A DNA stretch of 8,223 bases from Streptomyces speibonae (GTDB taxonomy: Bacteria > Actinomycetota > Actinomycetes > Streptomycetales > Streptomycetaceae). Shown here piece by piece: positions 1 through 5,990 of this stretch. The stretch lies in the NCBI GenBank assembly GCA_000715605.1, contig KL568576.1, positions 9,480-17,702 of the forward strand, given 5' to 3'. The translations under genes and the position numbers were made by a program. A model generated the notes under the pieces. That model was given only the letters and a program-made list of their open reading frames with translations, did not search any database and was not told the origin of the DNA. Position 1 is the stretch's first letter, and each line of letters begins with the position of its first letter.

Positions 1-35
1 CCCCATGAGCGGGAGGCACCCCCATGAGCGGGAGG
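1..35. repeat. Two tandem copies of a 19-bp-period element
   Basis: The 16-mer CCCCATGAGCGGGAGG occurs at 1-16 and again at 20-35, a period of 19 bases. The spacer and flank form GGCACC (15-20) facing GGTGCC (34-39), so the copies also contain an inverted repeat. GC-rich short palindromic repeats of this look are common between genes in Streptomyces (family knowledge). The first copy touches the window edge, so more copies may lie outside. Function is unknown; no coding role is claimed. Confidence 0.6.
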
Positions 36-75
36 TGCCCCCACCGCCCACCCGTGCCGCCCTGGGGTACCTCCC
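30..75. terminator. Strong GC-rich hairpin, possible factor-independent terminator
   Basis: GGGAGGTGCCCC (30-41) can pair with GGGGTACCTCCC (64-75): 12 pairs, one of them a G-U wobble, with a loop of about 22 bases. There is no T-run after either arm, but Streptomyces terminators often lack one. It lies 168 bases beyond the stop of the minus-strand tetR gene, so it could end tetR transcription or that of a gene to the left. It could equally be just a palindromic repeat. Positions 76-242 show nothing further that I can support. Confidence 0.35.
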
Positions 76-242
76 AGGCGTCGGTGAAACCACCCGAGGT
101 GGCCCGGCAGCTGCGTGTGCGTGTGAAGTCCGCTACTAGTGGCAGCAGTTGTGGTGGCAAGGTGGTGTCGACGCGCGGCTTTCGCGAGGACCGAGCGCGG
201 GCCGGTGTCGCAGGACCAGGTGTGGGACCGCGGCGAGGGTTG

Positions 243-833
243 TCAGTGGGGCTGCGTGGGGTCGTAGCGCGCCCAGCCCTGGTCGAGCAGCCGGAATCCG
301 ATCTCTATGGCCGATTCGGGATCGCCCTGGCGGGCCATGAGGGGGATCTGGAGTGCGAACCGCGCATAGAAGCGGATCTCCTCGCTCGGCTCGGCCAGCC
401 CGGACTCCTCGGTGAGCACGGCGATCAGAGCGTCCTCGTGACGCAGCCACATCCTCTCCGCGTACTCGACCAGCGACGGAGTGGCCTCCATGAGGGCCAG
501 GATCCGCTTCATGGGCTCGGTTTGCAGTACGGCGATCTCGTCAAGGTAGTGCGCCTTCAGCGCTTCCGAAACGGTCGTCCCCGGCGCACGGTCCCTGACC
601 GCGGCGACGAGCCGGTCCTGCTGCTCGCCCTCTGTGCTGAAGACCAGCGCCTCCTTGCGAGGGAAATGGGCGAACACCGTCTTGGGCGTCACGTCGGCCT
701 TGTCTGCGATCTCGCGCACCGTGACCGCGTCAAAGCCACGCTCGAGGAAGAGCGTGGTCGCCGCCTCCAGGATCGCCGTCCGAGTGGCCGTCTTCTTCCG
801 CTCACGTCGCCCCACGGGCGCGTCGTTCACCAT
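243..833 (-). CDS. TetR/AcrR family transcriptional regulator
   Basis: A 196-residue one-component repressor of the usual TetR length. The N-terminal DNA-binding domain spans about residues 14-62. Its helix-turn-helix is seen in the run ILEAATTLFLERGFDAVTVR followed by EIADKADVTPKTVFAHFPRKE, the classic TetR signature. The C-terminal two thirds is helical and variable and should bind the ligand and form the dimer; its ligand cannot be read. I chose ATG at 833. TTG at 839 and GTG at 830 are in-frame alternatives, and only a weak GAG lies 8-10 bases upstream of the ATG. It is divergent from the SGNH hydrolase gene, and the 250-base gap contains palindromes that fit a TetR operator. By family habit it would repress itself and the divergent hydrolase and possibly the monooxygenase beyond (inference). 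Confidence 0.93.
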   Translation of the reverse strand: MVNDAPVGRRERKKTATRTAILEAATTLFLERGFDAVTVREIADKADVTPKTVFAHFPRKEALVFSTEGEQQDRLVAAVRDRAPGTTVSEALKAHYLDEIAVLQTEPMKRILALMEATPSLVEYAERMWLRHEDALIAVLTEESGLAEPSEEIRFYARFALQIPLMARQGDPESAIEIGFRLLDQGWARYDPTQPH

Positions 834-854
834 GCCCAAACTCTAACCCCGAGC

Positions 855-892
855 TAGCGCTACACCAAAGCTATAACTATAGTCGGTATAGT
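855..892. promoter_or_regulatory. Candidate TetR operator overlapping divergent promoters
   Basis: This is the only A/T-rich island in the divergent gap. It holds three palindromic elements: TAGCGCTA (855-862), CTATA-AC-TATAG (871-882), and ACTATA-GTCGG-TATAGT (876-892, perfect 6-bp arms). TATAGT, close to a -10 hexamer, occurs on the plus strand at 878-883 and 887-892 and on the minus strand at 881-876. No good -35 is obvious on either strand. A repressor bound at 876-892 would cover both -10 candidates, which is the expected arrangement for an autoregulated divergent TetR pair. The assignment rests on position and symmetry only. Confidence 0.55.
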
Positions 893-951
893 AAGAGCTC
901 GAGTGGAGCTAGAGAGCCCTGCTGGGTCCATCCGGATCCAGGCCCCAGTTT

Positions 952-985
952 TGCGCTTCAGGCGCATCTCAGGCGGCCGGCCGCC
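952..985 (+). promoter_or_regulatory. Hairpin-forming leader of the hydrolase gene
   Basis: Upstream of the hydrolase, TGCGC-TTCAG-GCGCA (952-966) is a perfect 5-bp stem with a 5-base loop. GGCGGCCGGCCGCC (972-985) is a perfect 14-base palindrome. If transcription starts near 895-900, the mRNA leader would be about 185 bases long and include both. They may affect mRNA stability or translation, or be chance in high-GC DNA. I see no known riboswitch class here. Confidence 0.25.
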
Positions 986-1084
986 GAACTCCTCTGCGCC
1001 AGTGCGGCGATCGGCAAGCGGCGCACCGCCGGCGCCGCGCCATCCCTGAAACATCTTTCCCCCTCCAAGCAAAGGACAACTGCC

Positions 1085-2293
1085 ATGGCCGACAACAACA
1101 CCATCGATACCCGTCCTGAAGGTGCGGCCGCATCGGGCTGGGTGCGCACCTGGGGCGCCTCGCCGCAGGCGCCGGACAACTCCGTCAGCAGCGTCGAGCC
1201 CTTCGAGAACGCCACACTGCGGCACATCGTGAGGGTGAGCGGCGGTGGCAGTCGTATCCGGATCCGCCTCAGCAACGAATACGGGACCGCGCCGGTGACC
1301 CTCGGTGCGGCACGGGTCGCCCTCACCGGCGCCGACCACGTGATCCAGGACGGCAGCAGCCACGTAGTGACCTTCAGTGGTCGGCCGAGCGTCACGATCC
1401 CCGCCGGCGCGCCGATCCTCAGCGACCCCATCGACCTGCCGCTGCCCGCGCTGTCGCAGCTGGCGATCAGCCTGCACGTGCCCGGCCGCGTCGAGACCGT
1501 CACCAGCCACGGCACCTCCCACACCCTCGGCTGGAGCATCCCGGGCGACGCGACCGCTTCGCCCTCGCTCCCCGCTGACGCGGCCCCGCTGCCCGCTCAG
1601 GCGTTCATCTCCGCCGTGGAGGTGCTGCCCGACCGGCCGGCGAACGCGATCGCCGTCCTCGGCGACTCCCGCGTCGACGGGACCGGCTCCACCCCGGGCG
1701 CCGACCGGCGCTGGACCGACGTGCTGGCCAGGCGCCTGATCGAGCGTGACGGCATAACGCGCTACGTGATCAGCCAGGGCATCGGAGGCAACCGACTGCT
1801 CAACGACGGCATCGGCACGTCTGCCCTAGGCCGCTTCGACCGGGATGTTCTCGCCACGCCGGGCCTTGAACACGTGGTGATCGCCGTCGGCGGCGATTTG
1901 ATCATCTCCTTCGCCCCCGACGACGAGGAAACCGCCGGCTTCGTCGCCATGTTCGGCGGCGAGCCGGTCACCGTCGAAGACATCATCGCCGCTCACGTTC
2001 AGGTCGCCGCCCGCGCCCGGATGCACGGCGTGAAGGTATATGCCGCCACCATCGCGCCCTACGGCGGCTCAGAGTTGTACACGGCCGAGGGGGACAAGGC
2101 ACGCGAGCAGGTCAACGCGTGGATCCGTACCAGCGACGTCTTCGACGGCGTCCTGGACTTCGACGCCGTCTGGCGCGACCCGTCCGACCCCTCCCGCATC
2201 CGCAGTGACCTGCACATGGGCGACCACCTGCACGGCAACGACGCCGGATACGGCGCCCTGGCCCGATCGATCGACCTCTCCCTCTTCGACTAG
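1085..2293 (+). CDS. SGNH/GDSL-family hydrolase (esterase-like)
   Basis: A 402-residue protein resembling actinobacterial GDSL hydrolases of the XynE-like group: an N-terminal beta-rich domain (about 15-180) followed by an SGNH domain (about 185-400). Block I is VLGDSRVDG with nucleophile Ser195; block II is QGIGGNR (231-237); block V is GDHLHGNDAGY with Asp380 and His383 of the triad. Block III, normally G-x-N-D, reads VGGDLII (268-274), so the usual oxyanion-hole Asn appears absent. No signal peptide is visible (it begins MADNN), unlike many secreted relatives, so a cytoplasmic location is likely. The start is supported by AAAGGA at 1071-1076, 8 bases before ATG. It is divergent from tetR and upstream of the FAD monooxygenase. 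Esters, acetylated sugars or lactones are possible substrates, but none can be named. The stop TAG lies in a CTAG directly against an IS remnant, so the extreme C-terminus might have been altered. Confidence 0.88.
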   Translation: MADNNTIDTRPEGAAASGWVRTWGASPQAPDNSVSSVEPFENATLRHIVRVSGGGSRIRIRLSNEYGTAPVTLGAARVALTGADHVIQDGSSHVVTFSGRPSVTIPAGAPILSDPIDLPLPALSQLAISLHVPGRVETVTSHGTSHTLGWSIPGDATASPSLPADAAPLPAQAFISAVEVLPDRPANAIAVLGDSRVDGTGSTPGADRRWTDVLARRLIERDGITRYVISQGIGGNRLLNDGIGTSALGRFDRDVLATPGLEHVVIAVGGDLIISFAPDDEETAGFVAMFGGEPVTVEDIIAAHVQVAARARMHGVKVYAATIAPYGGSELYTAEGDKAREQVNAWIRTSDVFDGVLDFDAVWRDPSDPSRIRSDLHMGDHLHGNDAGYGALARSIDLSLFD

Positions 2294-2617
2294 GGGTCCG
2301 TCGCGAAAGTGGATCTTGTTCGTTGATGATCATGTCCTGTGGGGCGTGGGGATCCGACGAATGGCCAGTGGGCCCGGCTTGAGCCTGCTGCCGACGGGCA
2401 TCAAGCCGGGCCGGCCGCAGGGCCCACCAGCACGCCGCCGGAGCGGCGAAAAAGGGGACCTCCGGAAGGAGCCGCCCGGCGGGATCTTCGTCGAGCCGGC
2501 TGACCACGGCCTCGGACGCTCCCGCGGCGGCCTGATCAGCAAGATCCACCTCGCGGTCGAGCAGGGGCAGAAGCCCTCGTCCGTGGTGATCACGGCCGGG
2601 CAGCGGGGCGGCTCACC
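2294..2617 (+). mobile_element. Decayed IS5-family insertion sequence remnant
   Basis: Everything between the hydrolase stop and about 2617 reads as eroded IS DNA carrying the transposase fragments described in the overlapping pseudogene. The left boundary is placed just after CTAG (2290-2293), which fits the YTAR target of some IS5-family members. The 45 bases from there to the transposase GTG fit an IS left end. The right end is gone: recognisable transposase sequence stops near 2617 and no inverted copy of the left end is seen in the window. The element separates hydrolase and monooxygenase genes that may once have been adjacent. Confidence 0.75.
2339..2617 (+). pseudogene. IS5-family transposase, frameshifted, internally deleted and truncated
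   Basis: Three collinear pieces of one transposase are spread over two shifts. From GTG 2339 the frame reads MGRGDPTNGQWARLE, the usual N-terminus. At about 2384 two bases are missing and the frame changes to LLPTGIKPGRPQ. A large in-body deletion follows near 2415-2421. The next piece, AHQHAAGA (2422-2445), is in another frame, and a one-base loss in the A/G run at 2449-2457 leads to KGDLRKEPPGG and then ADHGLGRSRGGL, KIHLAVEQGQKP and ITAGQRG up to about 2617. In intact relatives the first catalytic Asp sits just before AHQHAAG and the other two acidic residues lie further downstream, so all three are lost and the gene is dead. Identification is from family recall of these conserved strings. 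Confidence 0.85.
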
Positions 2618-2619
2618 CC

Positions 2620-2651
2620 CTCGGTGGCCCGGCGCACGCCGGCCCACCGAG
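2620..2651. repeat. Near-perfect 15-bp inverted repeat upstream of the monooxygenase
   Basis: CTCGGTGGCCCGGCG (2620-2634) faces CGCCGGCCCACCGAG (2637-2651). The arms match at 14 of 15 positions across a 2-base centre. It begins where IS5 similarity ends and finishes 11 bases before the monooxygenase ribosome binding site (AAGGAA, 2663-2668). In RNA it would form a very stable hairpin, so it may terminate read-through from the hydrolase or IS. As DNA it could be an operator. No T-run follows it. Confidence 0.6.
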
Positions 2652-2674
2652 CTCTTCAAGACAAGGAATCCTCC

Positions 2675-4195
2675 ATGCATGACGTAGTAATCGCCGGCGC
2701 GGGACCCGTCGGCCTGTTCCTGGCGGGCGAACTCGCCCTGGCCGGCTGCTCAGTTGTTGTCCTGGAGCGCGAGGCCGACCCGCACCCGCCGCTGGCAGCG
2801 CTCCCGCTCGGGCTGCGCGGCCTGAACGCCGGCTCAGCCGAGACGTTCTACCGCCGGGGCATGCTCCAGCAGTTGCTCAAGGCATCGGGCGTCGACGCCG
2901 CGACGGTCGGCGCCGACCCCGATGCTGACCAGGCACCCCGTCCCCGGAGCCTGGGCCACTTCGCCGGCATCACGCTGGATGCCGCAGACATCGACCCGGC
3001 CGCGCTGGCCTACCGGCTCCCCGGACCGGCGATGGACGGGTTCATGACGAGCCTGGAGGCAGTAACCGGCGTCCTGACCGAACGCGCCGCGGCGCTCGGC
3101 GTATCGATCGTGCGAGGCGCCCCCGTCACCGCCGTGACCCAGGACGAGCAGACGGTCACGGTGACGGCCGGCGCCCAGGACCACCCGGCCCGGTGGCTCG
3201 TGGGATGCGACGGCGGACGCAGCACGGTCCGCACACTCTCGGGCTTCTCCTTCGTCGGCACCGAACCGCTGTTCACCGGCTACGTTGCCAAGGTCACCTT
3301 CGCCGACCCGCACCAGCTGCCCATGGGTTTCCAGCTGACCCCGACCGGCATGTACCTGCGCACGCCCCTCGAAGGGTACCTGGGCATGATGGACTTCGAC
3401 GGTGGCACTTTCGACCGCACCCAGCAACTGACTTGCGAGCACCTCCAGACGATCCTGCGCCGCGTATCCGGCACCGAGGTGACCCTCAAGGAGGTGCATC
3501 TCGCCTCCAGCTTCACCGACCGCGCGATGCAGGCCACGACCTACCGCCACGGCCGTGTCCTCCTCGCCGGGGACGCTGCGCACATCCACTCACCCCTCGG
3601 CGGCCAAGGGCTCAACCTCGGCATCGGCGATGCGATGAACCTCGGGTGGAAGCTGGCGGCGACCGTGCGCGGCGACGCCCCCGACGACCTGCTCGACACA
3701 TACACCGCCGAACGCCACCCGGTCGGCGCCGCCGTCCTTGACTGGTCACGCGCCCAGGTCGCCGCCATGAACCCCGGCCCCAACGCTCCGGCTCTGCAGC
3801 ACTGGGTGCGCGACCTGTTGCGGACCTCCGACGGGACCACCCAGGTGTACCGCAGAAGTTCCGGACTGTTCCACCGCTACGACCTTGGCAGCGAACAGCC
3901 ACTCATCGGTCGCACCGCACCTGACTTCCGCCTCACCGACAAGACCACCCTGGGTGACCTGCTCCTGGACGGCCACGGCGTACTGCTCGACTTCAGCTCC
4001 CAGCAGCGCCTGAGCGAGCAGGCCGCGCCATGGAAGGACCGCGTGCGCTACATCCACGGCCGCCCCACGAAGGACCTGGGATTCGAGGCCCTCCTCGTCC
4101 GCCCCGACGGCATCGTCGCCTGGGCCGACACCTCTGCCGCGGCGGCCGGCAAGGAACTTCAAAGCTCCCTGGCCCGCTGGTTCGCTCGCTCCTGA
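2675..4195 (+). CDS. Class A FAD-dependent aromatic monooxygenase with C-terminal thioredoxin-like domain
   Basis: A 506-residue flavoprotein hydroxylase of the PHBH-fold class that includes aromatic polyketide hydroxylases and rifampicin monooxygenases. The N-terminal Rossmann motif GAGPVG (8-13) ends beta-2 at Glu31 (VVVLERE). The DG motif is GCDGGRSTVR (177-186). The GD motif is VLLAGDAAHIHSPLGGQG (295-312), with Asp300 contacting FAD ribose in the family. The C-terminal part from about 405 (GRTAPDFRL to LLVRPDGIVAW) is the thioredoxin-like domain typical of the long members. It would use NAD(P)H and O2 to hydroxylate, epoxidise or Baeyer-Villiger-oxidise an unknown aromatic compound in the cytoplasm. 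ATG 2675 is chosen because AAGGAA lies 6 bases upstream; the frame is open further up to 2624, but that stretch covers the inverted repeat. No polyketide genes are present, so resistance or catabolism is as likely as biosynthesis. Confidence 0.93.
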   Translation: MHDVVIAGAGPVGLFLAGELALAGCSVVVLEREADPHPPLAALPLGLRGLNAGSAETFYRRGMLQQLLKASGVDAATVGADPDADQAPRPRSLGHFAGITLDAADIDPAALAYRLPGPAMDGFMTSLEAVTGVLTERAAALGVSIVRGAPVTAVTQDEQTVTVTAGAQDHPARWLVGCDGGRSTVRTLSGFSFVGTEPLFTGYVAKVTFADPHQLPMGFQLTPTGMYLRTPLEGYLGMMDFDGGTFDRTQQLTCEHLQTILRRVSGTEVTLKEVHLASSFTDRAMQATTYRHGRVLLAGDAAHIHSPLGGQGLNLGIGDAMNLGWKLAATVRGDAPDDLLDTYTAERHPVGAAVLDWSRAQVAAMNPGPNAPALQHWVRDLLRTSDGTTQVYRRSSGLFHRYDLGSEQPLIGRTAPDFRLTDKTTLGDLLLDGHGVLLDFSSQQRLSEQAAPWKDRVRYIHGRPTKDLGFEALLVRPDGIVAWADTSAAAAGKELQSSLARWFARS

Positions 4196-4253
4196 ACCGG
4201 CCGTAGTGCCCACGCACACCGACCGCGGGGGCGGGGCCGCGCCAAGGCGTGGA

Positions 4254-4482
4254 ACCAGGGCCGTACAGGACGCAGATGCCTATCTGGTGGTCTCCGGCGA
4301 GTACAACCACAGTGTCCCGGGCGTTTCGAAGAACGCCATCGACACTGTCCGGCTGTCGCACGCCTTCCGCAAGGCAAGCCGGTCGATGCCGTCGGCCACG
4401 GCGCCGGGATCGGCGCAGGCATCCGGGCGCCGGAGCACCTCGCCCAGAGCATCGGGGAGACCGAGCAAAGACCGCCGATTCC
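4254..4482 (+). pseudogene. NADPH-dependent FMN reductase fragment, truncated and frameshifted
   Basis: One frame reads DADAYLVVSGEYNHSVPG and then KNAIDTVRLSHAFR, the flavin-binding EYNHS loop and following helix of the NAD(P)H:FMN reductase/chromate reductase family. At 4371-4372 two extra bases (AA) shift the frame; removing them joins HAFR to GKPVDAVGHGAG, then GIRAPEHLAQSIGETE, the expected next strand and helix. Similarity fades by about 4482. The N-terminal part (some 70 residues, with the phosphate-binding loop) and the C-terminus are missing. It starts about 58 bases after the monooxygenase stop on the same strand, so it may be what is left of a downstream operon partner supplying reduced flavin, or a separate import. 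Confidence 0.75.
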
Positions 4483-4648
4483 GCCACAGTCTGACCTCCA
4501 CCGCCGCCCCAAGACCGGCGGCGCCATCCAAAGAAGGAAGAAACCCTCATCCGACAGTCACGCCCGGTCCTCACAGTCAACCGGCGCTGCCGAGCGCGAA
4601 CCCTCCGGCGATTACATGTCCGAGTACCTGGTCACCAGTGAGGAGCAG
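4483..4648. other. Non-coding debris between two gene fragments
   Basis: No protein family is recognisable in any frame. CCGCCG (4501-4506) and CGGCGG (4516-4521) could form a small hairpin with a 9-base loop between the convergent transcription units. A GAAGGA at 4532-4537 looks like a ribosome binding site but is followed by ATC, not a start codon, at the right distance. I treat the stretch as decayed sequence. Confidence 0.4.
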
Positions 4649-4905
4649 GCGGAGATACAGCCGGGTCCGGGAGCCGGGCCGCATGGCGATCACCCCGGCC
4701 ACGGACAGTCGCCCCCAGCGTCGTCCGCTCACCGTCATGACCGGGGTGCGCCCCCGCCGGCCCCAGGTGCGTCCTGGGAGCGGTCGGCGGGTGGAGCCTG
4801 CCTCGTCCTCGAAGCAGATGTGGCCCCCGCAGGCCGCCCGGGCCCTTTCACCTCCGCCCCGGTCGCCTCCTTCCACACGGTGACGGTCTGCTCGTCGCCC
4901 GCGGG
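4649..4905 (-). pseudogene. IS630-type transposase fragment, frameshifted and truncated at both ends
   Basis: On the minus strand one frame gives DEQTVTVWKEATGAEVKG (about 4896-4843), and an adjacent frame continues ACGGHICFEDEAG, then GRTWGRRGRTPVMTVSGRR and GVIAMRPGSRTRL down to about 4649. These are the strings around the first catalytic Asp (CFEDEAG) of actinobacterial IS630-type DDE transposases. The frame change near 4840 breaks the gene. The N-terminal helix-turn-helix region and the second and third catalytic residues (WDxxxxH and DLNPxE regions in relatives) are absent. It is dead and lies a few bases past the stop of the MerR-PP2C gene on the same strand. Confidence 0.85.
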
Positions 4906-4910
4906 AGCGG

Positions 4911-5984
4911 CTAGGCCGTTGTTGTGATGACGTCTGCTACTACGCAGGCGATGTTGTCCGGGCCGCCTGCTGTGTTGGCCTGGGCGATCAGGGTGTGGAC
5001 CGCTTCGGCGGGGGTGGGGGACGTGGTCAGCAGGGTGGTGATCGTGGCGTCGGGGACTGCCCTGGGGAGGCCGTCGGAGCACAGGAGGTAGCGGTCGCCC
5101 GGCTGGGCGTCGTGGAGGCGCAGGTCGGGGGAGGACGTGGTGGCCTCCGTACCCGTGAGGGCCTTCAGCAGGAGGGTGCGCTGGGGGTGGGAGACCGCTT
5201 CCTCCGGGGTCAGCCGCCCCTCGTCGAGCATCGACTGGACCACCGTGTGGTCATGGGTGACGCGGAACAGCTCCCCCTCCCGCAGCAGATACGCACGCGA
5301 GTCGCCGATGTGCACCAGCGCCAGGCGGGAGCCCGTCCACAGCAGGGCGGTCAGCGTGGTGCCCGCCTCCGCCGAGCCGTCCGCCGCGTCCCGGACCGCC
5401 TGCGCGGCCCCCTGCACCGCGTCCTCCAGGAGGTTCAGCACCCCGCCCGCCGGTATCTCCCGCGTGTCGAGGAACCGCAGCGCCTCCACCGCCGCGCTGC
5501 TCGCCGGCGCCCCCGCCGGGCCGAAGCCGTCGGCCACGGCGAGCAGACGCCCGCCCGCGTACGCCGTGTCCTGGTTGGCGGGCCGGACCAGGCCCCGGTC
5601 GGTGTGGGCGCAGTAGCGCAGCTCCAGTGTGCTCATGACGGTGTCCCTTCTCGATGCTTGCGCCAGGTGATCGACAAGGAACGCGGCGAGGTCCCGCCGT
5701 ACCGCCGTCTCCGCCTCCACCCGGGCCCAGTACGCCCGGATCTCCACGGCGGCGGCAGCGTCGTCCAGCGAGCGGACCCGGCGGATCTCGGCCAGCGGCA
5801 TGCCCAGGCGGCGCAGCCACGCCACCAGACGGGCCTGCTCCAGCTGCCCGACCGCGTAGTAGCGGTAGCCCGTGTCCGGGTCCACCCGGGCGGGGCGCAG
5901 CAGGTCCAGCTCGTCGTACAGGCGCAGGGCCTTCGGGGACAGCCGGCACGCCCTCGCGAAGGCGCCGATCGTCAGCATGTCCAT
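4911..5984 (-). CDS. MerR-type regulator fused to PP2C-family Ser/Thr phosphatase
   Basis: A 357-residue two-part protein. Residues 3-70 are a MerR winged helix (LTIGAFARACRLSPKALRLYDE, then GYRYYAVGQLEQARLVAWLR), and about 75-112 is a helical linker. Residues 117-357 are a PP2C domain: NQD (137-139), ADGFG (151-155), GTT (208-210), VHIGDSRAYLLR (224-235), THDHTVVQ (243-250), LCSDGL (301-306) and GPDNIACVVADV (341-352). Asp139, Asp152, Asp304 and Asp343 fit the metal-binding acids, so the phosphatase is probably active and needs Mn/Mg. It may link DNA binding to dephosphorylation of a Ser/Thr kinase target (inference). ATG 5984 has AAGGA 7 bases upstream; ATG 5978, giving MLTIGAF, has GGGGAG 6 bases upstream and is equally plausible. 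A further start at 5636 is listed separately. It is downstream of and co-oriented with the kinase gene, 114 bases away. Confidence 0.92.
   Translation of the reverse strand: MDMLTIGAFARACRLSPKALRLYDELDLLRPARVDPDTGYRYYAVGQLEQARLVAWLRRLGMPLAEIRRVRSLDDAAAAVEIRAYWARVEAETAVRRDLAAFLVDHLAQASRRDTVMSTLELRYCAHTDRGLVRPANQDTAYAGGRLLAVADGFGPAGAPASSAAVEALRFLDTREIPAGGVLNLLEDAVQGAAQAVRDAADGSAEAGTTLTALLWTGSRLALVHIGDSRAYLLREGELFRVTHDHTVVQSMLDEGRLTPEEAVSHPQRTLLLKALTGTEATTSSPDLRLHDAQPGDRYLLCSDGLPRAVPDATITTLLTTSPTPAEAVHTLIAQANTAGGPDNIACVVADVITTTA
5634..5650 (-). promoter_or_regulatory. Internal ribosome binding site and ATG at start of the PP2C domain
   Basis: Inside the MerR-PP2C frame, the minus strand shows GAAGGGA (5650-5644), then 7 bases, then ATG (5636-5634), encoding MSTLELRYCAHTDRGL. 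This falls exactly at the linker-PP2C boundary (Met117). Initiation here would make a free 241-residue phosphatase alongside the fusion. It may instead be the relic of a once-separate PP2C gene whose stop-free upstream region merged with a merR gene. Confidence 0.5.
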
Positions 5985-5990
5985 CTCCCC

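Noticed and set aside
24..857. Long plus-strand open frame of 277 codons opposite tetR
   Set aside because: It lies antisense to a clear TetR gene and has an Arg/Gly/Pro-rich composition typical of shadow frames in high-GC DNA, with no recognisable domain.
4224..4241. CGCGG/CCGCG stem after the monooxygenase as a terminator
   Set aside because: Only 5 pairs and no T-run; such stems are expected by chance in this composition.
4532..4620. GAAGGA followed by a possible small gene
   Set aside because: The triplet at the right distance is ATC, not a start codon, and the following frame has no recognisable protein.
4911..4914. CTAG at the MerR-PP2C stop as an IS630 target site
   Set aside because: The transposase fragment next to it lacks its own N-terminus, so the true IS end is not at this position and the CTAG cannot be read as an insertion junction.
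4616..4927. Plus-strand frame beginning MSEYLVTSEEQA
   Set aside because: The opening looks natural, but the body is antisense to the IS630 transposase fragment, turns Pro/Ala-rich, and matches no family I know.
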